From positions 930,001-994,000 of the forward strand of contig CAVTQZ010000001.1 in NCBI GenBank assembly GCA_963737015.1: 64,000 bases of DNA. The letters are read 5' to 3'. This document shows positions 33,923-41,656 of the stretch, one piece after another. This stretch comes from CAVTQZ01 sp963737015. Lineage in GTDB: Bacteria; Actinomycetota; Acidimicrobiia; Acidimicrobiales; UBA8190. Position 1 is the stretch's first letter; every line of letters starts with the position of its first letter. Made by a program: the position numbers and the translations under genes. The notes beneath the pieces were generated by a model, which saw nothing but the letters and a program-made list of their open reading frames with translations, made no database searches and had not been told where the DNA came from.

Positions 33923-33931
33923 GTCAGCGGA

Positions 33932-34846
33932 TCAGCGGTCGTAGAGATGAAAGCGCGCTCGCAGGATCGCGTGGAAGTCGCGCCCGCCGAAGGTGACTAG
34001 GCGAGCGGGGTTGCGTCCCGGCTTGCACACGACGGCGTCACCGGGCTCGAGATTGGCCACGTGCTGGCCGTCGAGCACGAGGAGGGCGGGGCGCGGCTGG
34101 GCCACCTCGAGACGTAGCCACTCCTCGGGAGCGAGGATGAGCGGCCTGTCGAAGAGCATGTGAGGCGAGATCGGCATGAAGACGATTGCCTGGATCTGAG
34201 GGCTGACGATGGGGCCGCGTACCGACAGGTTGTACGCCGTCGACCCGGTCGGGGTTGCCACCAGTAGCCCGTCGGCGGAATAGGTGACGAAGGGCTTACC
34301 GGCGATCTGGGTCGCGACCCGGATGGTGTGCCCGGGAACAGTCCGCTCCACCGCCGCCTCGTTCAGTACGAGGTACGCGGCCCGAGACGTATCGCCGCCG
34401 CCGTCATCTCTGTCGCGGGCTCGCGTCGCGTCACCGTCGCGTTCGATGTTCACGTCGAGGGTCATGCGCTCCTCGACCGTGTAGTCGCCTGAGATGAACC
34501 GCTCGAGGGAGTTCTCGAGCGCCGTCGGCTCCACCTCCGTGAGGTATCCGAGGCGACCGAGATTTACCCCGAGGACGGGAACACCCTGGGGCGCTGCCAT
34601 CGCGACCGTCCGCAGCATCGTTCCGTCGCCGCCGAGGCTGACAGCGAGGTCGATGGGTACGTCGAGCTGCTGGCGTTGCTCGGGTGTGAGAAGGGGCGGG
34701 ATCTCCTCGTCGTCGTGGGAGTGGTCAGGGTCGTTGATGATCTTCTCGACCTTGTGACCGCGTTCGTTGAGCCACTCGGTCGCGCGCTCCGCGAGGTCGG
34801 CGGCTTCGGGGCGCTCAGGATGGACGACGAATGCGACGGCGACCAT
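33932..34846 (-). CDS. nadK: NAD kinase
   Basis: A 304-residue ATP/polyphosphate NAD kinase producing NADP. The diagnostic motifs are LAVSLGGDGTMLR near residue 70, VNLGRLGYLTEV, NEAAVER, and TPTGSTAYNLSVRGPIVSP, which includes the catalytic region. An Asp/Arg-rich insertion of about 15 residues (near residue 140) is unusual. The ATG overlaps the tlyA stop by one base (TGATG). The tlyA-nadK pairing is standard in actinobacteria, where recN usually follows; here the GH5 gene occupies that place. Confidence 0.96.
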   Translation of the reverse strand: MVAVAFVVHPERPEAADLAERATEWLNERGHKVEKIINDPDHSHDDEEIPPLLTPEQRQQLDVPIDLAVSLGGDGTMLRTVAMAAPQGVPVLGVNLGRLGYLTEVEPTALENSLERFISGDYTVEERMTLDVNIERDGDATRARDRDDGGGDTSRAAYLVLNEAAVERTVPGHTIRVATQIAGKPFVTYSADGLLVATPTGSTAYNLSVRGPIVSPQIQAIVFMPISPHMLFDRPLILAPEEWLRLEVAQPRPALLVLDGQHVANLEPGDAVVCKPGRNPARLVTFGGRDFHAILRARFHLYDR

Positions 34847-35733
34847 CAGGGCGGCCCCACAGTCGGCCCCTCAGTCGACGAATCAGTCGACGAAATGCTG
34901 CCGTGAGAGTCGGGGGCCGCGGCCACCGCTGCATCGAGCATCGCGTGAGGCACGCCGGCGGGATCTGCGCGGCGCTTTTCGGCATGGAGGAGGAACTCAG
35001 CGTTTCCCGCCGGGCCGAGGAGAGGTGACGCCATCGCACCCATGATTGTCGCTCCGGCCGAGATCAGCGCCCCGGCCACCCGCTCCAGAGCCGCAAGGCG
35101 CTCAACGGGGTCTTTCACGACTCCACGTCCGCGACTGGCGGTGGCCCTTCCGACCTCGAATTGGGGCTTCACGAGAACCACGAGGTCGGCGTCCGGCGCT
35201 GCCAGCTCTCCGACGAGCACAGGGGCGACCGTCGCCAGCGAGATGAAAGAGAGGTCGGCGACGACGACACCGAAGGGTTCATGACCCGAATCCCCCAACG
35301 AGCGAAGGCTGAGATCGCGGACGTTCGTCCGCTCCATGATCACCACTCTCGGGGCGTTGCGCAGGTTCTCGTGCAGCATGCCGCGGCCGACATCCACGCA
35401 GACGACCAGAGCGGCACCGCGTCGTAGAAGGCAGTCCGTGAACCCACCGGTGGAGGCTCCGGCATCCAGGCAGCGACGCCCTTCAACTTCGATCGAGAAG
35501 CGTTCGATCGCGGCCTCGAGCTTCGCTCCCCCCCGCGAAACGAAAGATGAAGCGTCTTGCTCGATTACGACAGGCTCGGTGTCTCCGACGAGTCGCGCCG
35601 GCTTGTCGGCGAGGGAACCGCTGACTCTTACGAGGCCTCGTGCAATGAGATCTGAAGCCTGATGGCGTGAGGGAGCGAGACCGCGTCTCACCAGCTCTGC
35701 GTCGAGCCTACGGCGGACCCGTCCGCTGCTCAG
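34846..35733 (-). CDS. tlyA: TlyA-family 16S/23S rRNA 2'-O-methyltransferase
   Basis: A S4-domain plus Rossmann methyltransferase of about 295 residues. S4 features are RRRLDAELVRRGLAPSRHQASDLIARGLVRV near the start. The methyltransferase has VSRGGAKLEAAIE, LDAGASTGGFTDCLL (SAM site), VVADLSFISL and LVKPQFEVG. Mycobacterial TlyA methylates C1409 of 16S and C1920 of 23S rRNA and sets capreomycin sensitivity. No ATG, GTG or TTG fits the S4 start; a CTG at 35733, overlapping the phasin-like stop as CTGA, fits best, while GTG at 35691 would trim the S4 domain. The C-terminal tail is Ser/Thr-rich. Confidence 0.9.
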   Translation of the reverse strand: MSSGRVRRRLDAELVRRGLAPSRHQASDLIARGLVRVSGSLADKPARLVGDTEPVVIEQDASSFVSRGGAKLEAAIERFSIEVEGRRCLDAGASTGGFTDCLLRRGAALVVCVDVGRGMLHENLRNAPRVVIMERTNVRDLSLRSLGDSGHEPFGVVVADLSFISLATVAPVLVGELAAPDADLVVLVKPQFEVGRATASRGRGVVKDPVERLAALERVAGALISAGATIMGAMASPLLGPAGNAEFLLHAEKRRADPAGVPHAMLDAAVAAAPDSHGSISSTDSSTEGPTVGPP

Positions 35734-36290
35734 CCCCGGGCCTTGCGCGCTGTCGACTTCTTGGCGGTGGTCTTCGAAGGCCCCCTGGAAGTGGTCTTTG
35801 TCGCTCTCTTCGATCCAGCCTTCGACGCGGCGGATTTCGCCGGCGCCCTTCCGGCGGAGCGCTTTACAGCCTTGGCCGGCGCCTTCTTTGCAGACACCTG
35901 TTTCGCAGCAGCCTTCTTCGTCGCCTTCGACGCGGTCGAGGTGGTCTTCCTGGTGGCCGACTTGGAGGTGGCAGGTCGCCTGCCGGCGGTCCGGGCCGCG
36001 GCCTGACCCCGCTCGAGGACCTTGGCCACACGGCGAGCGAGCTCGTCGAGGTCGGTGAAGCCAACCGATTGAAGCTCCTTGCGCACCTCTGTGCGCACTG
36101 TTTCGACGAACGCCTCGTAACGATCCCGGCTCGCGGACACGAGGTTCTCGACCCACTCCTGCGCGCGCGTCCCTTCGACCTCGCCTGTCTGCATGAGGTC
36201 GTGAACGGCCTCCTCGGCGCGTGCGCGAGTTATCTGCCCGAACGCGAGCGCGGCGTCCATGTACCGCCTGAGACCGTCGATCTGCGACAT
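35730..36290 (-). CDS. Phasin-like protein with histone-like Ala/Lys-rich tail
   Basis: A 186-residue protein. The first about 95 residues form a helical phasin-like region (MDAALAFGQITRARAEEAVHDLM, then SRDRYEAFVETVRTEVRKEL and LDELARRVAKVLERG). The remainder is a basic tail rich in Ala, Lys, Ser and Thr with repeats such as KKAAAKQ and KKAPAKA, resembling histone H1-like or mycobacterial HupB-type tails that bind nucleic acid. PhaF-type phasins combine both parts and link storage granules to the nucleoid. No PHA synthase gene is in the window, so the role is inferred only. The stop overlaps the proposed tlyA start. Confidence 0.75.
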   Translation of the reverse strand: MSQIDGLRRYMDAALAFGQITRARAEEAVHDLMQTGEVEGTRAQEWVENLVSASRDRYEAFVETVRTEVRKELQSVGFTDLDELARRVAKVLERGQAAARTAGRRPATSKSATRKTTSTASKATKKAAAKQVSAKKAPAKAVKRSAGRAPAKSAASKAGSKRATKTTSRGPSKTTAKKSTARKARG

Positions 36291-36344
36291 GCGCCCACGC
36301 TATTGGGGGCTCGGTCACCTATCAAGGACCAGAGCGGCTCTCCG

Positions 36345-36436
36345 GAAGCGAGGAGGTCGTCTACCAGGAACCGAGGAGCTGGGCTACCAGGAAGGGAGGA
36401 GGTCGTCTACGAGGAAGCGAGGAGGTCGTCTACCAG
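36345..36436. repeat. 4 x 23-bp tandem repeat at the 3' end of the HAD gene
   Basis: Four units starting at 36345, 36368, 36391 and 36414 of the form GAAGCGAGGAGGTCGTCTAC plus (C/G)AG. The last unit lies inside the HAD hydrolase gene and encodes its final residues; the others lie downstream. On the minus strand each unit repeats the coding pattern for Leu-Val-Asp-Asp-Leu-Leu. Confidence 0.93.
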
Positions 36437-37183
36437 GGTCGCCAGGTCCGGTGCATCGCGGTCGGGCTCCACGACCATCGGTTCGTGTCCGCCCTTGGTG
36501 ACACCGCTGCGGACGAGACCGAAGGACACGCCGAGTCGCCTGGCGAGCAGGCCGTCGGTCGATGGTCTGTCGCCTACGACGAGAGCGATGTCGCTGCAGC
36601 GCTCGTTGAGCAATGACACGAGCGGCTCGTGCGGCTTTCCGGCAACCTCCGGCTCCGTCTGGGACGCCGTCGCAACCGCTGCGAGGATCGAGCCGGCCCC
36701 GGGGAGAAGCCCATCTGGCGTGGGATAGGTCGCGTCCTCGTTTGTACCGATCAGTTGGGCGCCGTTTCGCACTGCAGCCGAAGCCGTCGCCAGTAGGTCG
36801 AAATCGAAATGTCGGGTCCATCCGACCACGACGGCGTCAGCCGGTGATTCCTCCACCATCTCGATCCCCCTGGATCGAAGTGCTTCGCGCAGGCCTTCCT
36901 CGCCGCACACGAGTGCGGTCTTGCCGGCGGCGATCATCGATGCCGCCGCTTGAGCGGACGTGACGAGGTCTTCCGGCTGTGCAGGAACACCCGCTCGTTC
37001 GAGCTTCTCTGTCAGCTGCGCGATGGTCGGAGCGGCGTTGTTCGTCACGAAGACGATGCGGGTCGACGCCGCACGAAGGCGCGCGATCGCATCGGCAGAT
37101 CCCGGAATCGGACGGTCGGCCAGCCACACGACACCGTCGAGGTCCATCACCCAGGTCGTGCCGGCACCGACGAGTTGCACCAC
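36407..37183 (-). CDS. HAD-IIA family phosphatase (NagD-like)
   Basis: A 258-residue haloacid-dehalogenase superfamily hydrolase of the NagD/PGP branch. Motif I is VMDLDGVVWLAD near residue 12, motif II VTNNAA, and the C-terminal motif III/IV is ALVVGDRPSTDGLLARRLGV. The C2-type cap domain between them has VVGWTRHFDFDLL and GTNEDATYPTPDG. It would dephosphorylate a small phosphometabolite, perhaps glycolaldehyde phosphate or a sugar phosphate. In actinobacteria this gene commonly sits upstream of tlyA, as here. The 3' end has been extended or re-ended by a 23-bp repeat. Confidence 0.92.
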   Translation of the reverse strand: MVQLVGAGTTWVMDLDGVVWLADRPIPGSADAIARLRAASTRIVFVTNNAAPTIAQLTEKLERAGVPAQPEDLVTSAQAAASMIAAGKTALVCGEEGLREALRSRGIEMVEESPADAVVVGWTRHFDFDLLATASAAVRNGAQLIGTNEDATYPTPDGLLPGAGSILAAVATASQTEPEVAGKPHEPLVSLLNERCSDIALVVGDRPSTDGLLARRLGVSFGLVRSGVTKGGHEPMVVEPDRDAPDLATLVDDLLASS

Positions 37184-37225
37184 CTCATACTCGCAGTCTC
37201 AGGTCGACCGGCGAACTGTGCGGAA

Positions 37226-38485
37226 CTAGCTCGTGTCGGGAGGGCGTGCTCTGGAGGGCGGAAGAAGCTGCCAGCGCCCCGGACCTCCGACCAGGCGGTA
37301 GCCCTCGTAGGTGATCCGGTCGTGGTGGCGACTGCAGACCCGCGCGAGTGCGGCGAGGCTGGTGATGCCGCACTTCTCGAAGTCCTCCACCCAGTGATGG
37401 TTCTCCAAGCCCTGGGCCACCTCGCACTGGGGCACCACGCAAATCGGATCGCGCTCGTCGAGAGCGGATTGGACATGTGCGGGTACCGTCCGCCCGACGT
37501 GGCACACCGTCGCGATGTCCACGCCGTCCTTCACGACGATCTTCACGAACGCACTTCCCAGAAGGCGCTCTGCGGTCGCAACGGGTACGGGCCCTACACC
37601 CGGTATGTCACATGTCTCCGTGCCCTTTACGAAGCCGCGCCGTAAAGCGGCGGCGTCGACGCGGATGACGAGGGTGTCCGGGATTCTTCGAGTTGAGCTC
37701 TTCCGGTCCTGTCCGTTCGAGGATTTGCCGAGTCCGCGACTCGGCTCCGACAGATCGGATTCGGCCTTCGTGGGGGCGCCGGTGACGAGGGCCACGAGCG
37801 CGTCCGCCCTGTATGCGTGCTGCGGCTCGTAGGCGCCCTTCTTACGTGCAGAGGCGAAGATGAGTTCGGTCCTCGCCTGGATGGCCGATACCAACCTCGC
37901 TCCGGCATCGGGTGTGAGACGCGCGTCGAGCCGGAACGCCCCGTCCGTGTCGCTCCAGTGGCGGAGGTAGCGGCCCTGATGGATGGCGCGATACCGCTCG
38001 GTCTCACCTTTTCGCGACCAGGAGCGTGCTTTCACCAGCTTCGCGCGCTCCTTGAGCTTCTTCATGCTTCCTTCGGCGGCGACTCGAAGGAGCTCTTGCT
38101 CGGCGCGATGGTCCGATCCGGCCGCGCTCGCAACCTCCTTGGCCTGCGCGCTCGACAGCTCGCCGTTCTTCAGCGCCTCCGCCGTCGCCGGCAGCTCCGT
38201 GAGGCGCTCGGCGGTCTCGATCGTAGAGATCGCCTCTCCGAAGGTGCCTTTCGTCTTTTCCGCCATCCAGCTCGCTGCGGACCGGTGTCCCTCCGTCGCC
38301 CATCTGGTCGACTGAGCAGCGCGCGACGCACAAAGGAGCTTGACCGAACCCGCGAGGCGCTCCACTTCGGCAGCGGTTTCCAGAACCTCGGTCGCCTGGC
38401 CGGCGGTGATGCACTCAGGCTCGAATTCCCGGAGGATGCTGCGCAGGCCAGTGGCCATATCGCCGAGATGCTGCAGGATCGTCAT
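37226..38485 (-). CDS. DUF222 / HNH endonuclease domain protein
   Basis: A 419-residue protein typical of the multi-copy actinobacterial DUF222-HNH family. The N-terminal DUF222 region is helical (LGSVKLLCASRAAQ-type helix, ASWMAEKTKG, LRVAAEGSMKKLKERA). The C-terminal HNH motif has zinc-binding CVVPQC, then ENHHWVEDFEKCGITSLAALARVCSRHHDRIT with the expected His-Asn-His arrangement. The family is widespread and often repeated in genomes; a nuclease function is presumed but not shown for most members. No mobility genes flank it. It is followed on the same strand by the HAD gene (42 bp). Confidence 0.88.
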   Translation of the reverse strand: MTILQHLGDMATGLRSILREFEPECITAGQATEVLETAAEVERLAGSVKLLCASRAAQSTRWATEGHRSAASWMAEKTKGTFGEAISTIETAERLTELPATAEALKNGELSSAQAKEVASAAGSDHRAEQELLRVAAEGSMKKLKERAKLVKARSWSRKGETERYRAIHQGRYLRHWSDTDGAFRLDARLTPDAGARLVSAIQARTELIFASARKKGAYEPQHAYRADALVALVTGAPTKAESDLSEPSRGLGKSSNGQDRKSSTRRIPDTLVIRVDAAALRRGFVKGTETCDIPGVGPVPVATAERLLGSAFVKIVVKDGVDIATVCHVGRTVPAHVQSALDERDPICVVPQCEVAQGLENHHWVEDFEKCGITSLAALARVCSRHHDRITYEGYRLVGGPGRWQLLPPSRARPPDTS

Positions 38486-38733
38486 CGTGCCCAGCTTGGC
38501 ATGAGGGTGTATCAGTGAGCATGAGAAGACCTGGGGCGGGCGCCGGGTCGCCCGTGGGTCGAAACCACGCGGGACGGGTCATGAGCCGATCGAGAGGTCG
38601 ATCGAGAGGGGTCAGTGAATGCCTTATCGGCATGTCCGGGCAGAAGCTTTAGTGAATTCTCGAAAAAGAAATTCTGGCCTTTGAGCTGGGATTTCTTTGG
38701 AACGGATACCGGGCTTAGCGGGTATGCGAACAT

Positions 38734-39888
38734 GTGTTCCCCATGGCAGGATCCAAGGACGAATTCCGAGGCGCCGATGTGAGGACTCCTCTCCGTTGGA
38801 GGCTCGCAGAGGATGACACGAGCGGTGCACTGTTCCCCGACGAGACGGCAATGGAGCGCCACGTCGGGACCGGTGAATTCCGAGGTATGGAGTTCCTCCA
38901 TGTCAACGCGCGTTCGATCATCAACGCCGTACCGGCTTCGAGTCGCATGCCTTTTCGGTACACGATCAACGCGTACCGGGGCTGCAGTCATGCTTGCGTC
39001 TACTGCTTTGCCCGACCGACACACGACTATCTCGGGTTGAACATCGGTGAGGATTTCGAGCGACGGATCGTCGTCAAGGTGAACGCGGTGGAGAGACTGC
39101 GAGCCGAATTGCGGTCGCCCAAGTGGAAGGGCGATCACATCGCGATGGGCACGAACACCGACCCGTATCAACACGCAGAGGGCAAGTACCACCTGACCCA
39201 GGGGCTCATCAAGACGCTGCGCGACTTCCGCAATCCCTTCAGCATCCTCACGAAGTCGACGTTGATCCTCCGCGATCTCCATCTGCTGGAGGAAGCAGCC
39301 GAGGTTGCAGCGGTGCGTTGCAACGTCTCGATAGGGACGCTCGACAGAGAGGTCTGGAAGCTCACCGAACCGGGGACTCCCCCGCCGGACCGCCGCGTCG
39401 AGGTCGTGCGTCGCCTCAACGCCTCGGGGATCCCGTGCGGCGTGCTGGTCGCGCCGATAATTCCGGGGTTCTCCGACCGGGAGGACCAGATCCGGCGCGT
39501 CGTCGAGGAATGCGTCGGAGCCGGAGCCGTCTCGGTCTCCGCCGTCGGACTGCACCTGCGCCCTGGCGTGCGCGACCACTTCATGGGTTGGCTCGGAAGC
39601 ACGCGTCCCGATCTCGTGCCGACCTACCGCAAGCGCTTCAACCGTGGCTCCTACCAACCGAGGGCCGAGCAGGACCGCATAACGTCGATCCTCCACGAGG
39701 CGATGCGCTGCACGCCGTCCCGTGTCGTCGACCGTTACGACACGCGTGGCATCCGTCAGTTGCCAGTGCCCGAATCTGGCGGGAGAAGCCCCACCGGAGC
39801 CACCGATCCGGCCGACGCCGCGACCGCTACTTCGGCGGGCGACCACTCGACCACCCCTGCGGCGGCGGAACAGCTTCGCCTCCTCTGA
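38734..39888 (+). CDS. Rv2578c-family radical SAM protein
   Basis: A 384-residue radical SAM enzyme related to spore photoproduct lyase and to M. tuberculosis Rv2578c. The [4Fe-4S]-SAM motif CSHACVYC sits near residue 85, followed by FARPTHDYLGLN and the barrel segments MGTNTDPYQHAEG, FSILTKSTLILRD, VSIGTLDREVWKLTEPGTP and GIPCGVLVAPIIPGF. The C-terminal about 40 residues are low-complexity Ala/Thr. Some homologues carry an intein in this gene; none is present here. GTG at 38734 or ATG at 38743 could start translation; no Shine-Dalgarno is clear. The reaction is unknown. Confidence 0.9.
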   Translation: MFPMAGSKDEFRGADVRTPLRWRLAEDDTSGALFPDETAMERHVGTGEFRGMEFLHVNARSIINAVPASSRMPFRYTINAYRGCSHACVYCFARPTHDYLGLNIGEDFERRIVVKVNAVERLRAELRSPKWKGDHIAMGTNTDPYQHAEGKYHLTQGLIKTLRDFRNPFSILTKSTLILRDLHLLEEAAEVAAVRCNVSIGTLDREVWKLTEPGTPPPDRRVEVVRRLNASGIPCGVLVAPIIPGFSDREDQIRRVVEECVGAGAVSVSAVGLHLRPGVRDHFMGWLGSTRPDLVPTYRKRFNRGSYQPRAEQDRITSILHEAMRCTPSRVVDRYDTRGIRQLPVPESGGRSPTGATDPADAATATSAGDHSTTPAAAEQLRLL

Positions 39889-40139
39889 ACGAGAATCCGA
39901 AGGTGGTGACGTCTCTGTTGCTATCGACTCAGAGCGATGCCCCACCGAGGCTGCACGGGTGCAAACTCTTGAAACCCTAGAAACTCTTGATTGCCAGCGG
40001 ACCGGCGGCCTGACGGCCAGCGCAAAGCCCTCGTCCCGCCAGCAAGGGCCCGGTCCATCGCCCGTTCTGCTGGTAGGCGGGGTGGCGGCGGGGTGGCGGT
40101 GCAGCCGTCGGACCGTGAGCAACCGACGAAGGGCCGGAT

Positions 40140-41612
40140 ATGGGAAGTTCCCTGGTAGCTCGGTGGCGCCGGCTCGCACCCCTCGCGGGGGGTGCGTTGC
40201 TCTGTGTCGCCTATGGGTCGGCCGCGGTATCCGACGCGCCCGGCGCCCAGGCGAGCCCGAGCAATCCTTCGGCAGCGGGCTACTTCTCGAAGCAGTGGGG
40301 CCTGACCCAGGTAGACGCCCCGGCGGCGTGGCAGTACGGGAACGGGTCGGGTGTGAGGATCGGATTCGTCGACACCGGTGTTGACCCGAGCCACCCTGAT
40401 CTGAACGGCAAGGTCGCAGCCGCTGCGACGTGCATGAACACGAACGGCGATCCATCGAAGTGCAACAGCTCGGCCGGATCGGGTGTCGACGACAACGGCC
40501 ACGGCACGCACGTGGCGGGGATCGCGGCGGGAGCCGGCAACGGGATCGCAGGCGTGGCGCCGGGTGCCTCGCTCGTCGTCGCGAAGGTCCTCGACTCGCA
40601 GGGTTCGGGGTCCACGAGCGACGTGTCGGCCGGCATCGACTGGGTCGTCGAGCACGGCGCGCGCGTCGTCAACCTGAGCCTCGGGAGCGATCCGGGATTT
40701 CTCGGTGTCGACTGCCTCGTGGGCGCTTGCAGCTCGGGGACGATCACGGCCGCGGTCGAATCGGCGTGGCAGCACGGCGCGATCCCCGTAATCGCCGCCG
40801 GCAACAATGCAGGAGACCTCTTCGGACCCGGCGGCTACGGAAGTCTCGACGCGATGGTGGTCGCCGCCACCGGACCTAACGGCCAGTTCGCTTCCGACTA
40901 CTCGAGCACTCCGGGCAACGCGAAATGGGGAGTGCTCGCTCCTGGCGGTGACGACCCGAATGGGCCCAGCACCCCGACATGTGGAACCTACGATCCCGAC
41001 GAGGTCCTCTCGAGCTACTGGAGCAGCGGAAGTGGCGCCTGTTACGCCACAGACGAGGGAACGTCGATGGCGACGCCGTTCGTGTCGGGTGAGCTGGCTC
41101 TCCTCCTCGGGCGCGGTCTCAATCAGTCACAAGCTGTGCAGACACTGCTCTCGACCTTGAACAAGTCCGTGACGTGCGGCTCGGGACAAGGCTGTCAGGG
41201 CCTCGTCAACGTCGGCGCGGCGATGGCGAGCGCGGCGCGTCAGGTCCCGAAGCTCTCCTCGTCGTCGGGGTCCTCGGGGGGTTCGGCGTCCTCCTCTGGG
41301 TCCCACGGAGGATCTTCGCCGGCTTCGAACCACGGCTCGGGGACAGGAGCCGGCGCGAACGCCGGTTCCCAGAACTCCTCCAGCACGACGTCCACCTCGG
41401 GCAGCGCGGCGGCGGTCGGCCTCACGTCCGGCGCATCCGGGAAGAGCGCTAAGCGGGCCGATGCCACATCGAAGAAGGGCTCGTCGGGATCACCCTGGTT
41501 GCCCGTGCTGATCGTGCTGGCGGTGTTGATGGTGGCGGGCGCCGCGCTGACGGCACGGCATCTCACGCGTCAACGCGGCGAGGGCGGTGCTTCAGGAGGG
41601 CGTCCCTTCTAG
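40140..41612 (+). CDS. Secreted subtilisin-family (S8) protease with C-terminal membrane anchor
   Basis: A 490-residue serine protease. A signal peptide of about 38 residues ends near AQAS. The catalytic triad is visible: Asp in IGFVDTGVDPSHPDLNG, His in DDNGHGTHVAGIAAG, and Ser in DEGTSMATPFVSGE; the oxyanion Asn lies in VIAAGNNAG. A Ser/Gly-rich linker (about 385-455) precedes one membrane helix (WLPVLIVLAVLMVAGAAL) and a short basic tail. This mycosin-like layout anchors the protease on the outer surface. No ESX/type VII secretion gene is nearby, so mycosin function is not supported. A good Shine-Dalgarno (AAGGG) lies about ten bases upstream of the ATG. Confidence 0.93.
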   Translation: MGSSLVARWRRLAPLAGGALLCVAYGSAAVSDAPGAQASPSNPSAAGYFSKQWGLTQVDAPAAWQYGNGSGVRIGFVDTGVDPSHPDLNGKVAAAATCMNTNGDPSKCNSSAGSGVDDNGHGTHVAGIAAGAGNGIAGVAPGASLVVAKVLDSQGSGSTSDVSAGIDWVVEHGARVVNLSLGSDPGFLGVDCLVGACSSGTITAAVESAWQHGAIPVIAAGNNAGDLFGPGGYGSLDAMVVAATGPNGQFASDYSSTPGNAKWGVLAPGGDDPNGPSTPTCGTYDPDEVLSSYWSSGSGACYATDEGTSMATPFVSGELALLLGRGLNQSQAVQTLLSTLNKSVTCGSGQGCQGLVNVGAAMASAARQVPKLSSSSGSSGGSASSSGSHGGSSPASNHGSGTGAGANAGSQNSSSTTSTSGSAAAVGLTSGASGKSAKRADATSKKGSSGSPWLPVLIVLAVLMVAGAALTARHLTRQRGEGGASGGRPF

Positions 41613-41656
41613 CAGCTGCCGGCGGCGCCACCTGCACGAGGTGAGAAGATCCTCCG

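Noticed and set aside
36345..36436. 23-bp repeats considered as CRISPR or attachment site
   Set aside because: No spacers between units, and they match the HAD gene end; no integrase is linked to them.
37226..38485. HNH protein considered as a homing endonuclease or mobile element
   Set aside because: It has the standard DUF222-HNH layout common in actinobacterial chromosomes, with no terminal repeats or disrupted target gene.
38512..40455. A 647-codon open frame on the minus strand
   Set aside because: It lies antisense to the radical SAM gene, which has clear motifs; long antisense frames are common in GC-rich DNA.
40140..41612. Subtilase considered as mycosin of a type VII secretion system
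   Set aside because: The topology is similar, but no Ecc, Esx or PE/PPE gene is in the window.
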